Assembly (NCBI GenBank): GCA_032051265.1
Contig: DAMBYU010000002.1
Span: 62,001 to 126,000, forward strand
DNA: 64,000 nt
Reading direction: 5' to 3'
Source of the DNA: Dryocola sp032051265
GTDB taxonomy: Bacteria > Pseudomonadota > Gammaproteobacteria > Enterobacterales > Enterobacteriaceae
Below the pieces are notes generated by a model. The model was not told the origin of the DNA. It saw nothing but the letters and a program-made list of their open reading frames with translations, and made no database searches. Position numbers and translations under genes: made by a program. Position 1 is the first letter of the stretch. Each line of letters begins with the position of its first letter. Shown here piece by piece: positions 32,503 through 40,371 of this stretch.

Positions 32503-34149
32503 ATGTCGAGTAAAGCCTTTCATTATCAAGAGCCGTTCCCGTTAAAAAAAGATGAAACCGAATACTATCTGCTAAGTAAGGATTACGTTTCAGTCTCCGA
32601 ATTCGAAGGGCAGGAAGTCCTCAAAGTTGACCCGAAAGCCCTGACCCTTGTTGCCCAACACGCCTTCCACGATGCCTCTTTTATGCTGCGCCCGGCCCAT
32701 CAGCAGCAGGTGGCCGATATCCTTAACGATCCCGAAGCCAGTGAAAACGACAAATATGTCGCGCTGCAGTTCCTGCGCAACTCGGAGATTGCCGCTAAAG
32801 GCATTCTGCCGACCTGCCAGGACACGGGCACCGCGATTATCGTTGGCAAAAAAGGCCAGCGCGTCTGGACCGGTGGCGGCGATGAAGCCGCGCTGTCGCA
32901 GGGCGTGTATAACACCTATATTGAAGATAATCTGCGCTATTCCCAGAACGCCGCGCTGGATATGTACAAAGAGGTGAACACCGGCACGAACCTGCCTGCG
33001 CAAATCGATCTCTACAGCGTGGACGGAGCCGAGTATAAGTTCCTCTGTATCGCTAAAGGCGGCGGCTCAGCGAACAAAACCTATCTTTATCAGGAAACCA
33101 AAGCGTTGCTCAGCCCAGGCAAGCTGAAAGATTATCTGGTCGAGAAAATGCGCAGCCTCGGCACAGCGGCCTGCCCGCCGTATCACGTGGCTTTTGTTAT
33201 AGGGGGCACTTCTGCGGAGTCCACCCTTAAGACGGTAAAACTCGCTTCCACTAAATATTATGACGGTCTGCCGACGGAAGGTAACGAGCACGGCCAGGCG
33301 TTCCGCGATATTCAACTGGAAGAAGAGTTGCTCAAAGAGGCGCAGAATCTCGGTCTTGGCGCGCAGTTTGGCGGCAAATACTTTGCTCACGATGTTCGCG
33401 TTGTGCGCCTGCCGCGCCACGGCGCATCCTGCCCGGTTGGCATGGGCGTATCCTGCTCTGCGGACAGAAACATTAAAGCGAAGATCAACCGTGACGGCAT
33501 CTGGCTGGAAAAACTGGAGCACAATCCGGGCAAATTCATTCCCCAGCAGCTGCGTCAGGCGGGCGAGGGCGAAGCAGTCAAAGTCGATCTTAACCGCCCG
33601 ATGAGCGAAATCCTTAAACAGCTTTCTCAGTACCCTGTTTCTACGCGTCTTTCCCTGAGTGGGACTATTATTGTGGCACGCGATATAGCGCACGCTAAGC
33701 TCAAAGAGCGTATCGACAGCGGCGAAGGCTTGCCGCAGTACGTGAAAGATCACCCGATTTACTATGCAGGCCCGGCCAAAACGCCGGACGGCTACGCCTC
33801 GGGTTCGCTTGGCCCAACCACGGCAGGGCGCATGGATTCCTATGTGGATCTGCTCCAGGCCAACGGCGGCAGCATGGTGATGCTGGCGAAAGGCAACCGT
33901 AGCAAGCCAGTCACGGAGGCCTGCCATAAACACGGCGGCTTCTATCTGGGCAGCATTGGTGGCCCGGCGGCGGTACTGGCGCAGCAGAGTATCAAGAGCC
34001 TGACCTGCGTTGAATATCCCGAGCTGGGAATGGAAGCTATCTGGAAAATCGAGGTAGAGGACTTCCCGGCCTTTATTCTGGTCGATGACAAGGGCAACGA
34101 CTTCTTCCAGAATATTCACGCCTCACAATGCAGTCGATGCGTGAAATAG
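32503..34149 (+). CDS. fumA: Class I fumarase (iron-sulfur) FumA
   Basis: Oxygen-sensitive [4Fe-4S] fumarate hydratase of the TCA cycle. From ATG 32503 (GAGAGAACA before it) it has 548 residues, equal to E. coli FumA. Candidate cluster cysteines are in GILPTCQDTGTA (about 105), SLGTAACPPYHV (about 223) and GASCPVGMGVSC (about 317). The second domain includes YYAGPAKTPDGYASGSLGPTTAGRMDSYVD, the Fe-S fumarase beta-domain signature. fumC follows with a terminator between, as in E. coli. Confidence 0.96.
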   Translation: MSSKAFHYQEPFPLKKDETEYYLLSKDYVSVSEFEGQEVLKVDPKALTLVAQHAFHDASFMLRPAHQQQVADILNDPEASENDKYVALQFLRNSEIAAKGILPTCQDTGTAIIVGKKGQRVWTGGGDEAALSQGVYNTYIEDNLRYSQNAALDMYKEVNTGTNLPAQIDLYSVDGAEYKFLCIAKGGGSANKTYLYQETKALLSPGKLKDYLVEKMRSLGTAACPPYHVAFVIGGTSAESTLKTVKLASTKYYDGLPTEGNEHGQAFRDIQLEEELLKEAQNLGLGAQFGGKYFAHDVRVVRLPRHGASCPVGMGVSCSADRNIKAKINRDGIWLEKLEHNPGKFIPQQLRQAGEGEAVKVDLNRPMSEILKQLSQYPVSTRLSLSGTIIVARDIAHAKLKERIDSGEGLPQYVKDHPIYYAGPAKTPDGYASGSLGPTTAGRMDSYVDLLQANGGSMVMLAKGNRSKPVTEACHKHGGFYLGSIGGPAAVLAQQSIKSLTCVEYPELGMEAIWKIEVEDFPAFILVDDKGNDFFQNIHASQCSRCVK

Positions 34150-34157
34150 AAACCTGA

Positions 34158-34183
34158 AGCCGCCCGCATGGGCGGCTTTTTTA
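34158..34183 (+). terminator. Intrinsic terminator between fumA and fumC
   Basis: Arms AGCCGCCC (34158-34165) and GGGCGGCT (34170-34177) with loop GCAT, followed by TTTTTTA. It sits 21 bases before fumC, so partial read-through or a fumC promoter close to it is likely. Confidence 0.85.
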
Positions 34184-34203
34184 TAGCGCAAAAGGAGAGA
34201 GAA

Positions 34204-35601
34204 ATGGCATCCAGTCGTATCGAAAAAGATTCTATGGGCCCCATTGATGTTCCGGAAGATAAGCTCTGGGGGGCGCAAACGCAGCGCTCGCTTGAGCATT
34301 TCCGCATCTCCACGGAAAAAATGCCGGTGGCGCTGATTCAGGCGCTGGCGTTGACCAAGCGTGCGGCGGCGAAAGTGAACATGGATCTCGGCTTACTCCC
34401 GGCAGAGCGCGGTAAAGCGATACTGGCCGCCGCAGACGAAGTGCTGGATGGCAAACATCCTGATGAGTTTCCGCTTGCTATCTGGCAGACGGGGTCGGGC
34501 ACGCAAAGCAATATGAACATGAACGAAGTGCTGGCGAACCGGGCGAGCGAACTGCTCGGCGGTGTGCGCGGCATGGACCGCGTGGTTCATCCCAACGATG
34601 ATGTGAACAAGAGCCAGAGCTCTAACGATGTTTTCCCGACGGCGATGCATGTCGCGGCGGTAAAAGCGTTACGTGAAGCGCTTATTCCGCAGCTCAACGT
34701 GCTGAAAGGTACGCTGCAAGCCAAAGCGGAAGCTTTCCGCGATATCGTCAAAATCGGCCGCACGCACCTTCAGGATGCCACGCCGCTGACGCTTGGACAG
34801 GAAATTTCCGGCTGGGTGGCGATGCTTGAGCACAACCTTAAGCATATCGAACACAGCGTGCCGCACGTGGCGGAGCTTGCTCTGGGTGGCACAGCCGTAG
34901 GTACCGGATTAAATACGCATCCTGAATACGCGGTGCGAGTGGCAAAAGAACTGGCTGACATCACCGGACAACCTTTCGTTACCGCGCCTAATAAATTCGA
35001 GGCGCTGGCGACCTGCGATGCCCTGGTTCACGCGCACGGGGCGCTAAAAGGCCTGGCTGCATCGCTGATGAAAATCGCCAACGATGTGCGCTGGTTATCC
35101 TCCGGCCCGCGCTGCGGTATTGGCGAAATCGCCATTCCGGAAAACGAGCCGGGCAGCTCCATCATGCCGGGAAAAGTGAACCCGACGCAGTGCGAAGCCA
35201 TGACTATGCTGTGCTGCCAGGTGATGGGGAATGATGTGGCGGTGAATATCGGCGGCGCCTCCGGCAATTTTGAGCTGAACGTCTACCGCCCGATGGTGAT
35301 CCACAACGTCCTGCAGTCGATTCGCCTGCTGGCGGACGGCATGGAAAGCTTTAACGAGCACTGCGCCGTTGGCATCGAGCCAAACCGCGACCGCATCAGC
35401 CAGTTGCTGAATGAATCGCTGATGCTGGTGACCGCGCTGAATACGCACATCGGCTACGACAAAGCGGCGGAGATCGCCAAAAAAGCGCACAAAGAAGGGC
35501 TGACGCTGAAAGCCTCTGCGCTGAAGCTGGGTTACCTCACTGAAGAGGAGTTTGACGCCTGGGTGCGGCCAGAGGAGATGGTCGGCAGCATGAGGTCTTG
35601 A
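34204..35601 (+). CDS. fumC: Class II fumarase FumC
   Basis: Iron-independent, heat-stable fumarase, a tetramer of the aspartase/fumarase superfamily, induced in E. coli by oxidative stress and iron limitation. It has 465 residues from ATG 34204 (AAAGGAGAGAGAA before it). Active-site blocks are TGSGTQSNMNMNEV, SSNDVFPTAMH, GRTHLQDATPLTLGQE and the signature GSSIMPGKVNP. The longer frame from 34168 runs through the fumA terminator and is rejected. Confidence 0.97.
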   Translation: MASSRIEKDSMGPIDVPEDKLWGAQTQRSLEHFRISTEKMPVALIQALALTKRAAAKVNMDLGLLPAERGKAILAAADEVLDGKHPDEFPLAIWQTGSGTQSNMNMNEVLANRASELLGGVRGMDRVVHPNDDVNKSQSSNDVFPTAMHVAAVKALREALIPQLNVLKGTLQAKAEAFRDIVKIGRTHLQDATPLTLGQEISGWVAMLEHNLKHIEHSVPHVAELALGGTAVGTGLNTHPEYAVRVAKELADITGQPFVTAPNKFEALATCDALVHAHGALKGLAASLMKIANDVRWLSSGPRCGIGEIAIPENEPGSSIMPGKVNPTQCEAMTMLCCQVMGNDVAVNIGGASGNFELNVYRPMVIHNVLQSIRLLADGMESFNEHCAVGIEPNRDRISQLLNESLMLVTALNTHIGYDKAAEIAKKAHKEGLTLKASALKLGYLTEEEFDAWVRPEEMVGSMRS

Positions 35602-35608
35602 CTTCTGC

Positions 35609-35632
35609 GCGCCTCCACGGAGGCGCTTTTTA
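35609..35632 (+). terminator. Terminator after fumC
   Basis: GCGCCTC (35609-35615) and GAGGCGC (35620-35626) with loop CACG, followed by TTTTTAC. It touches the 3' end of the convergent tus gene. Confidence 0.8.
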
Positions 35633-36559
35633 CTCTTCGCAATACAGATGTAAACGTGGGATCAGCAGCCGCAACGCCTGAGCTTCGGGCTTGTAGCGGT
35701 GACGGATATTATCCGCATCGTAGTTCAGCAGCTCGCCAATCTCCGGTGGCGTCTCGCCGAGATCCTGCTGGCAGAGCACAATCAAAGGCGAAGGGCAGGC
35801 GAGCTGCACCTGCTTTTGCTGCTCCTGATACCATACCCGCGCAACCGGCTGCACTTTTACAGGACGCTTAATCTTCAGTTTCACGCTGTCGGAGAGCATG
35901 GCCACGTTATTCAGCTCCCGTTCGATTTGCTCCGCCCACTGTTCGCGCGTCCAGGGCGGCACGGCGCGGTTTGCCTTCAGGCTTTTCTCAAGCATCGCCA
36001 TCACCTCATGGCGAGTCAGATTTTTGATTATCTGCTTATTCGCCCAGCCAAAACGCAGCGTGGAGGGATTATCGACAAGCGCGATCGCGCGGTAGGCGTT
36101 GAGCGTAATCAGACCCGGAACATGACGATGCACCCATTCAAAGCGCTGCACGCTCGGCAGGCCAGAATCAACGCTGATAATCTTTTCCAGCGTGAGTTTG
36201 CGTTGATTAATGCACGCGATCAGCTCATGTAGCTGCCGGTACTCTTCGGCGCTTACAGCATAACAAACGGCGCCGGGAAGGCGCACCGCAGCCTTGCTGC
36301 TGATTTTTTCTGACTGCTGCTGGATGAAGAGGCGAGTGAAGTGAGCAAGCGTCGTCTCGTGCGCCTCTTTACCAATCCGCTGAGTCACCTCAATATGCGT
36401 TAGCGGCTCGTGCTCCCGGCCTTTTTCTATTCCCGGCAGAGTAAACACGCGCCCAACCAGCAGACGGCAGGTATCCAGCTGTTCCCGAAGCGTGCGCAGA
36501 TCCTGCTCAAGCTCGCGAAACGTTGTGGTCAGTCTTTCAATCAGGTCGTAATCAGCCAT
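35630..36559 (-). CDS. tus: DNA replication terminus-binding protein Tus
   Basis: Monomeric protein that binds Ter sites and stops the replicative helicase from one side. ATG 36559 gives 309 residues, identical in length to E. coli Tus, beginning MADYDLIERLTTTFRELEQ. Conserved blocks include FIQQQSEKISSKAAVRLPGAVCY, RFEWVHRHVPGLITLNAYR, LRFGWANKQIIKNL, KLKIKRPVKVQPVARVWY and GELLNYDADNIRHRYKP, containing the DNA-contacting residues. A Ter site lies 12 bases upstream of the start, giving the known autorepression of tus. The frame continues upstream through the Ter site but that start is rejected. Confidence 0.95.
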   Translation of the reverse strand: MADYDLIERLTTTFRELEQDLRTLREQLDTCRLLVGRVFTLPGIEKGREHEPLTHIEVTQRIGKEAHETTLAHFTRLFIQQQSEKISSKAAVRLPGAVCYAVSAEEYRQLHELIACINQRKLTLEKIISVDSGLPSVQRFEWVHRHVPGLITLNAYRAIALVDNPSTLRFGWANKQIIKNLTRHEVMAMLEKSLKANRAVPPWTREQWAEQIERELNNVAMLSDSVKLKIKRPVKVQPVARVWYQEQQKQVQLACPSPLIVLCQQDLGETPPEIGELLNYDADNIRHRYKPEAQALRLLIPRLHLYCEE

Positions 36560-36568
36560 CGCGCCATC

Positions 36569-36591
36569 CACTTTAGTTACAACATACTTAT
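36569..36591 (-). other. Ter site (TerB-like) in the tus promoter
   Basis: The minus strand reads TAAGTATGTTGTAACTAAAG (36590-36571), a match to the E. coli TerB core AGTATGTTGTAACTAA. It contains the conserved G of the lock base pair. From the known polarity of TerB, forks moving leftward in this window (the direction of tus transcription) should be stopped, while forks moving rightward pass. Bound Tus also represses tus. Confidence 0.92.
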
Positions 36592-36657
36592 GATTTATAA
36601 CACAACAAAGCACACCTGACCAGTTGCGTCACCATTGGTCAGGCAGCAAAGAAGGTT

Positions 36658-37962
36658 TTATGCGGCAGGGAGGGTCTGAGGTGCGAAAGTATTAACCGGC
36701 CAGCTAAAGCGGATGCAGGCTCCCCCAAGCGCGCTGCTGTCCACGCTAACGGCGCCGCCCATTGCTACCGCAACAGAATGTACAATCGCCAATCCCAGGC
36801 CACAGCCGCCGGTGGCTCTGTCACGGCTGGGGTCAAGGCGAACAAACGGCTGGAAAACGTGCTCGCGTTCTTGCTCAGGAATGCCCGGGCCATCGTCATC
36901 AACCTGCAGCACGGCCGTTTGTCCCGCAAGGCTCAGGCTGATGCGCAGCTTTTGCTGACTGTAACGAAGGGCGTTATTGATCAAATTGTCGATGACTCGC
37001 TCCATAAGGCGTAAATCAAGCTGCCCGTATACGCCGCCGGCAAAGCATTCAAGCTCGATATCACGGTGAGGATGGATGAGACGCACATCGGCAATATGGC
37101 TTTGCAGCCAGTCCGGCAGGTCGACTGGCGAAAGGTGCAGATCGGTTTGCGGGCGGTCGAGGCGGGCATAGGTCAGCAGCTCATCGATAAGCCCTTCGAG
37201 CTGGCCGATATCACGGTTCAGCGCCTGTGACTCTTGCACGGTAAGGTTATCGCTCATTTCCAGCCGGTAACGCAGGCGAACCAGCGGCGTGCGCAATTCG
37301 TGGGCAATGCCGTCAATCAGCAGCTTTTTACTGGCGATTAGCGCGTTAATATTATCCGCCATCTGGTTAAAAGCGACCCCCAGGCGTTCAAAGCTTGAAG
37401 CGCTATCGAAGTGAAGCCGCTCGTCCAGATGTCCTTTGCCGAGCCGCTGTGCTGCGGTTTCCAGTTTCAGCATGTCCTGCCAGTGCGGACGCATCCAGAT
37501 GAATACGGGGAAGGCGAGGGAAAAGGCGATAAACGCCATCAGCGCTACGTCAAGCAGGCGCATCTGGTGCAGGAAAAACAGATACGGTATGGGGCCAACG
37601 GCCAGGACGTAGTGGCTGCGAGGAATACGCTGGATAAACGTATATTCATCATCGAGGGCGACGATTTCGCCTTCGCGCAGATGACGGGCGGTGATCTCAT
37701 CGAGCTTAAATTTGTTCATCGGCTCGATGTTTAACTTAAAGGATAAGTTGAGATCGAGGTCGTTGATGGTTTTGTTCCAGTCGCGGGGTGGGATTTCCCG
37801 CAGCTCGCTGCGCATCAGATACAGCGAACTTTTCATCAGGTCATCCAGCGACTGTCGACCCGCGCGTTCGGCGGTAAATTTATAGACCAGCCCGACCAGC
37901 ATAGTCATCACGAGGAAGCAGACAAACAGCAGGAGATAAAACTGAATAAACAGCTTTTTCAT
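36658..37962 (-). CDS. rstB: Sensor histidine kinase RstB
   Basis: Inner-membrane sensor of 434 residues. A first membrane helix (residues 7-27), a periplasmic domain (about 28-134) and a second helix (about 137-155) lead into a HAMP region. The phosphorylated His lies in LIDGIAHELRTPLVRLRY (H-box), and the ATPase domain has NLINNALRYSQ (N-box), DDDGPGIPEQE (G1) and GGCGLGLAIVHS (G2). It pairs with RstA. In E. coli rstA and rstB are adjacent; here zinT lies between them, so rstB probably needs its own promoter in 37963-38136. Confidence 0.95.
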   Translation of the reverse strand: MKKLFIQFYLLLFVCFLVMTMLVGLVYKFTAERAGRQSLDDLMKSSLYLMRSELREIPPRDWNKTINDLDLNLSFKLNIEPMNKFKLDEITARHLREGEIVALDDEYTFIQRIPRSHYVLAVGPIPYLFFLHQMRLLDVALMAFIAFSLAFPVFIWMRPHWQDMLKLETAAQRLGKGHLDERLHFDSASSFERLGVAFNQMADNINALIASKKLLIDGIAHELRTPLVRLRYRLEMSDNLTVQESQALNRDIGQLEGLIDELLTYARLDRPQTDLHLSPVDLPDWLQSHIADVRLIHPHRDIELECFAGGVYGQLDLRLMERVIDNLINNALRYSQQKLRISLSLAGQTAVLQVDDDGPGIPEQEREHVFQPFVRLDPSRDRATGGCGLGLAIVHSVAVAMGGAVSVDSSALGGACIRFSWPVNTFAPQTLPAA

Positions 37963-38075
37963 TAAAAATTACCGATCTATCAATTAACTGGTTCTGCCTC
38001 CTGTCATTCAGGGGCGTTATGGAACACAAGTATGCTCGCGTTCTCGCAGGCTGGCTAGAGAGCTTTCGTTACGTC

Positions 38076-38095
38076 ATGTTGTTATGTTATAACAT
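38076..38095. promoter_or_regulatory. Palindromic candidate Zur-type element upstream of zinT
   Basis: ATGTTATAACAT (38084-38095) is a perfect 12-base palindrome about 42 bases before zinT. A further ATGTT at 38076 gives ATGTT-N10-AACAT. The half-sites fit the Zur consensus (ATGTTATA...TATAACAT), but the spacing differs from the canonical box. It also lies in the divergent rstB upstream region. Confidence 0.45.
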
Positions 38096-38136
38096 GTCAT
38101 AAAGCTCGATTGACCATAAGGGAGAAAGTAACAAAC

Positions 38137-38775
38137 ATGAAGAACGCCGCTATTTTACTGGGACTGGGAGCCTTACTGAGCAGCTCATACGCTTTTGCCC
38201 ATGCACATCATCATGGTGCGCCCTTAACGGAGACAGAACAAAAAGCCAGTGAAGGGGTATTTGATGATAAAAACGTTAAAGCTCGTGCGTTAAGTGACTG
38301 GGATGGCATCTGGCAGTCGCTGAATCCCTATCTGCTGAAAGACGACCTGACCCCGGTGCTGGAACAAAAAGCGAAGAAAAGCGGCAAATCGCTTGCTGAG
38401 ATAGAGGCCTATTACAAAACAGGCTACGCAACCGACGTCGATACTATTGGTATTGAGAATAACGTCATGGAATTTCATATCGGAAAAGAGGTGAAGTCCT
38501 GTGAATACCGCTACGCCGGTTTTAAAATCCTGAACTACGTCTCGGGGAAGAAGGGCGTGCGTTATCTGTTTGAATGTCAGGATAGTCAATCTGCGGCACC
38601 GAAATATGTTCAGTTCAGCGATCATACTATCGGCCCGCGTAAATCCCAGCATTACCATATATTTATGGGCAATGAGTCGCAGGAAGCGCTGCTGAAGGAA
38701 ATGGATAACTGGCCTACTTTCTATCCTTACAACATGACTACCGCGCAGGTAGTGGATGAAATGCTGCACCACTGA
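38137..38775 (+). CDS. zinT: Periplasmic metal-binding protein ZinT (YodA)
   Basis: Periplasmic zinc/cadmium-binding protein of the lipocalin-like YodA/ZinT family; it delivers zinc to ZnuA under zinc starvation. ATG 38137 gives 212 residues with signal peptide MKNAAILLGLGALLSSSYAFA and a His-rich mature start HAHHHGAP. Domain motifs are LSDWDGIWQS, GYATDVDTIGIENNVMEFH, CEYRYAGFKIL with a paired Cys in FECQDSQSAAPKY, and the metal cluster QFSDHTIGPRKSQHYHIFMG. In E. coli zinT lies elsewhere in the chromosome; here it is inserted divergently between rstA and rstB. Confidence 0.92.
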   Translation: MKNAAILLGLGALLSSSYAFAHAHHHGAPLTETEQKASEGVFDDKNVKARALSDWDGIWQSLNPYLLKDDLTPVLEQKAKKSGKSLAEIEAYYKTGYATDVDTIGIENNVMEFHIGKEVKSCEYRYAGFKILNYVSGKKGVRYLFECQDSQSAAPKYVQFSDHTIGPRKSQHYHIFMGNESQEALLKEMDNWPTFYPYNMTTAQVVDEMLHH

Positions 38776-38781
38776 CTGACA

Positions 38782-38803
38782 GATGCCGCTTTCACGCGGC
38801 ATC
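38782..38803 (+). terminator. Hairpin between convergent zinT and rstA
   Basis: GATGCCGC (38782-38789) and GCGGCATC (38796-38803) with a 6-base loop. The + side is followed by GCTTTCATC, a weak U-tract. Confidence 0.5.
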
Positions 38804-38810
38804 GCTTTCA

Positions 38811-39539
38811 TCACGCTTTGCTTTCCCAGGCATGCGGCGCAAAAAGATAGCCTTTATTGCGTATGGTTTTAATACGAAACGGTTCCGTGGCGCTGTCGTA
38901 CAATTTTTTGCGCAGCCGGGAAATGGCAACGTCCACGCTTCTGTCCATGCCGTCGTAGCTTACGCCACGCAAATTTTTCAGTAACGCGTCCCTGTCCATA
39001 ATCTGTCCGGCGTGCGTGGCCAGCTCCCACAGCAAATCAAAATCTGCGGTTGAAAGCGCGATATCCTCATCGCCAAGGGTGACCTGCCGGTTCAGCGGGT
39101 CGATACAGAGTGTGCCAAAGCGCATAGCTTTATGCGGCTTGAGCGTGGCGGGCGTGGTTTCAACGGTGTGTTGGGCAGAAATACGCTGGCGTAAATGCAG
39201 GCGCAGACGCGCCAGGAGTACGGCGGGAGGCGTGGTTTTCAGAATATAATCGTTAGCGCCCATCTCCAGCGACAGAATATGGTTCATATCGCTGTCAAGC
39301 GAGGTCAGCAGAACAATGGGGCCGTCCCACTGCGGACGCAGATCGCGACATAGCGTCATGCCGTCTTTGCCGGGCAACATGACATCCAGAAGCACCAGAT
39401 CGGGCTGTTGCTCTTTGATCACCGCTTCGGCGCAATCGCCGCGGTTTTCGACAATCACATCAATGTCGTGTTTCCCCAGGTAAGCGGCAATCAGCGCGCC
39501 CACTTCTGGATCATCTTCTACGTATACGATTTTGTTCAT
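38811..39539 (-). CDS. rstA: Response regulator RstA (OmpR family)
   Basis: Two-domain response regulator of 242 residues. The receiver has YVEDDPEV (acidic pocket), the phosphorylated Asp in LVLLDVMLPGKDG (about residue 52), and Lys in DYILKTTPP. The C-terminal winged-helix DNA-binding domain includes LSTADFDLLWELATHAGQIMDRDALL and SVDVAISRLRKKL. In E. coli RstA acts on asr and csgD promoters and its gene is PhoP-activated. A PhoP-like repeat lies upstream at 39595-39611. Confidence 0.95.
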   Translation of the reverse strand: MNKIVYVEDDPEVGALIAAYLGKHDIDVIVENRGDCAEAVIKEQQPDLVLLDVMLPGKDGMTLCRDLRPQWDGPIVLLTSLDSDMNHILSLEMGANDYILKTTPPAVLLARLRLHLRQRISAQHTVETTPATLKPHKAMRFGTLCIDPLNRQVTLGDEDIALSTADFDLLWELATHAGQIMDRDALLKNLRGVSYDGMDRSVDVAISRLRKKLYDSATEPFRIKTIRNKGYLFAPHAWESKA

Positions 39540-39594
39540 AACCCGGCACGTCAGGTAAAGGTGGCAACATACACCGGGTGAATCTTTTACGCCA

Positions 39595-39611
39595 TCAATG
39601 ACTGGTAAACA
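39595..39611 (-). promoter_or_regulatory. Candidate PhoP box upstream of rstA
   Basis: On the minus strand TGTTTA-CCAGT-CATTGA has one perfect half-site and a degenerate second half like that recalled for E. coli rstA. A clear -10 at the expected 12 bases is not seen (TTCACC), so this is tentative. Confidence 0.4.
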
Positions 39612-39614
39612 GAT

Positions 39615-40340
39615 TTATCGAAGCGGACGACCGCCGTCTACCGCGTGGGAGCGTCCGGTAACGTACCTGCTTTCCAGCAGAAAATTTACCAGTGAAACGA
39701 TCTCTTTTTCGCCCGGCGCTACCTGCATCAATGATTTTTTCAGCGCTTCTTTGCGGTACTGCGCATCGTCATGCTCGTTAAATAAGATCATTGCCGGGGC
39801 GATAGCGTTTACTTTCACTTCAGGTGCCAGTTTACGGGCAAAAGAGCGCGTCAGGTTATCTAACGCGGCTTTACTGGCGGCATAGGCGATGTGTTTGTCG
39901 CTGCCGCGCTCAACCACATAATCGGTGAAGTGAATAATGTCCGAACCGGCGTGACCGTGCCCGCGCAGCAAAGGTTCGAGCAAGTGGTTCAGCAGATAGG
40001 GAGCATTGACGTGTATTTGCAGCATGGCCGCAAGGGTGTCGCTATGCGCAACCGTGTGAGATTCGGCCTGCCAGGCGCTGGCGTTATGAATAATGGCGCG
40101 CAGACTACTGCAGTGCTGCATCACGCTATCCGCGAATGCCTTAATGCCGTCGTCCGTAGAAAAATCGCCGGGCAGGCAAAGCGCACCCGCCTGTTCGAGT
40201 TCATCAATAGAAGGGTAGCGAGTCCTGAAGCTAATAATGACCGGCTGCTTACGCGCCAGAAAATCTTTCGCCAACGCAAGGCCAATACGGCGGCCAGCGC
40301 CGGTAATCAGCACCGGCCTGGCAGAAAACAATTTATCCAC
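39615..40340 (-). CDS. folM: Dihydromonapterin/dihydrofolate reductase FolM
   Basis: Short-chain dehydrogenase of 241 residues. The N-terminal nucleotide motif is VLITGAGRRIGLALA (TGxxxRxG, favouring NADPH). IIHNASAW is the NNAG-equivalent, and the catalytic YxxxK appears in HIAYAASKAALDN. It matches E. coli FolM, which makes tetrahydromonapterin and has weak dihydrofolate reductase activity. The start is GTG 40340, with GGAG nine bases upstream. ydgC, which lies between folM and rstA in E. coli, is absent. Confidence 0.93.
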   Translation of the reverse strand: MDKLFSARPVLITGAGRRIGLALAKDFLARKQPVIISFRTRYPSIDELEQAGALCLPGDFSTDDGIKAFADSVMQHCSSLRAIIHNASAWQAESHTVAHSDTLAAMLQIHVNAPYLLNHLLEPLLRGHGHAGSDIIHFTDYVVERGSDKHIAYAASKAALDNLTRSFARKLAPEVKVNAIAPAMILFNEHDDAQYRKEALKKSLMQVAPGEKEIVSLVNFLLESRYVTGRSHAVDGGRPLR

Positions 40341-40371
40341 TGGTTAGTTCTCCACAATTGCGGGCCAGGCG

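Noticed and set aside
33067..34119. 350-codon minus-strand frame opposite fumA
   Set aside because: Antisense shadow of conserved FumA codons, without recognisable domains.
34168..34203. Upstream start for fumC (MGGFFIAQKERE)
   Set aside because: The codons fall within the fumA terminator hairpin; ATG 34204 with AAAGGAGAG before it matches the family length.
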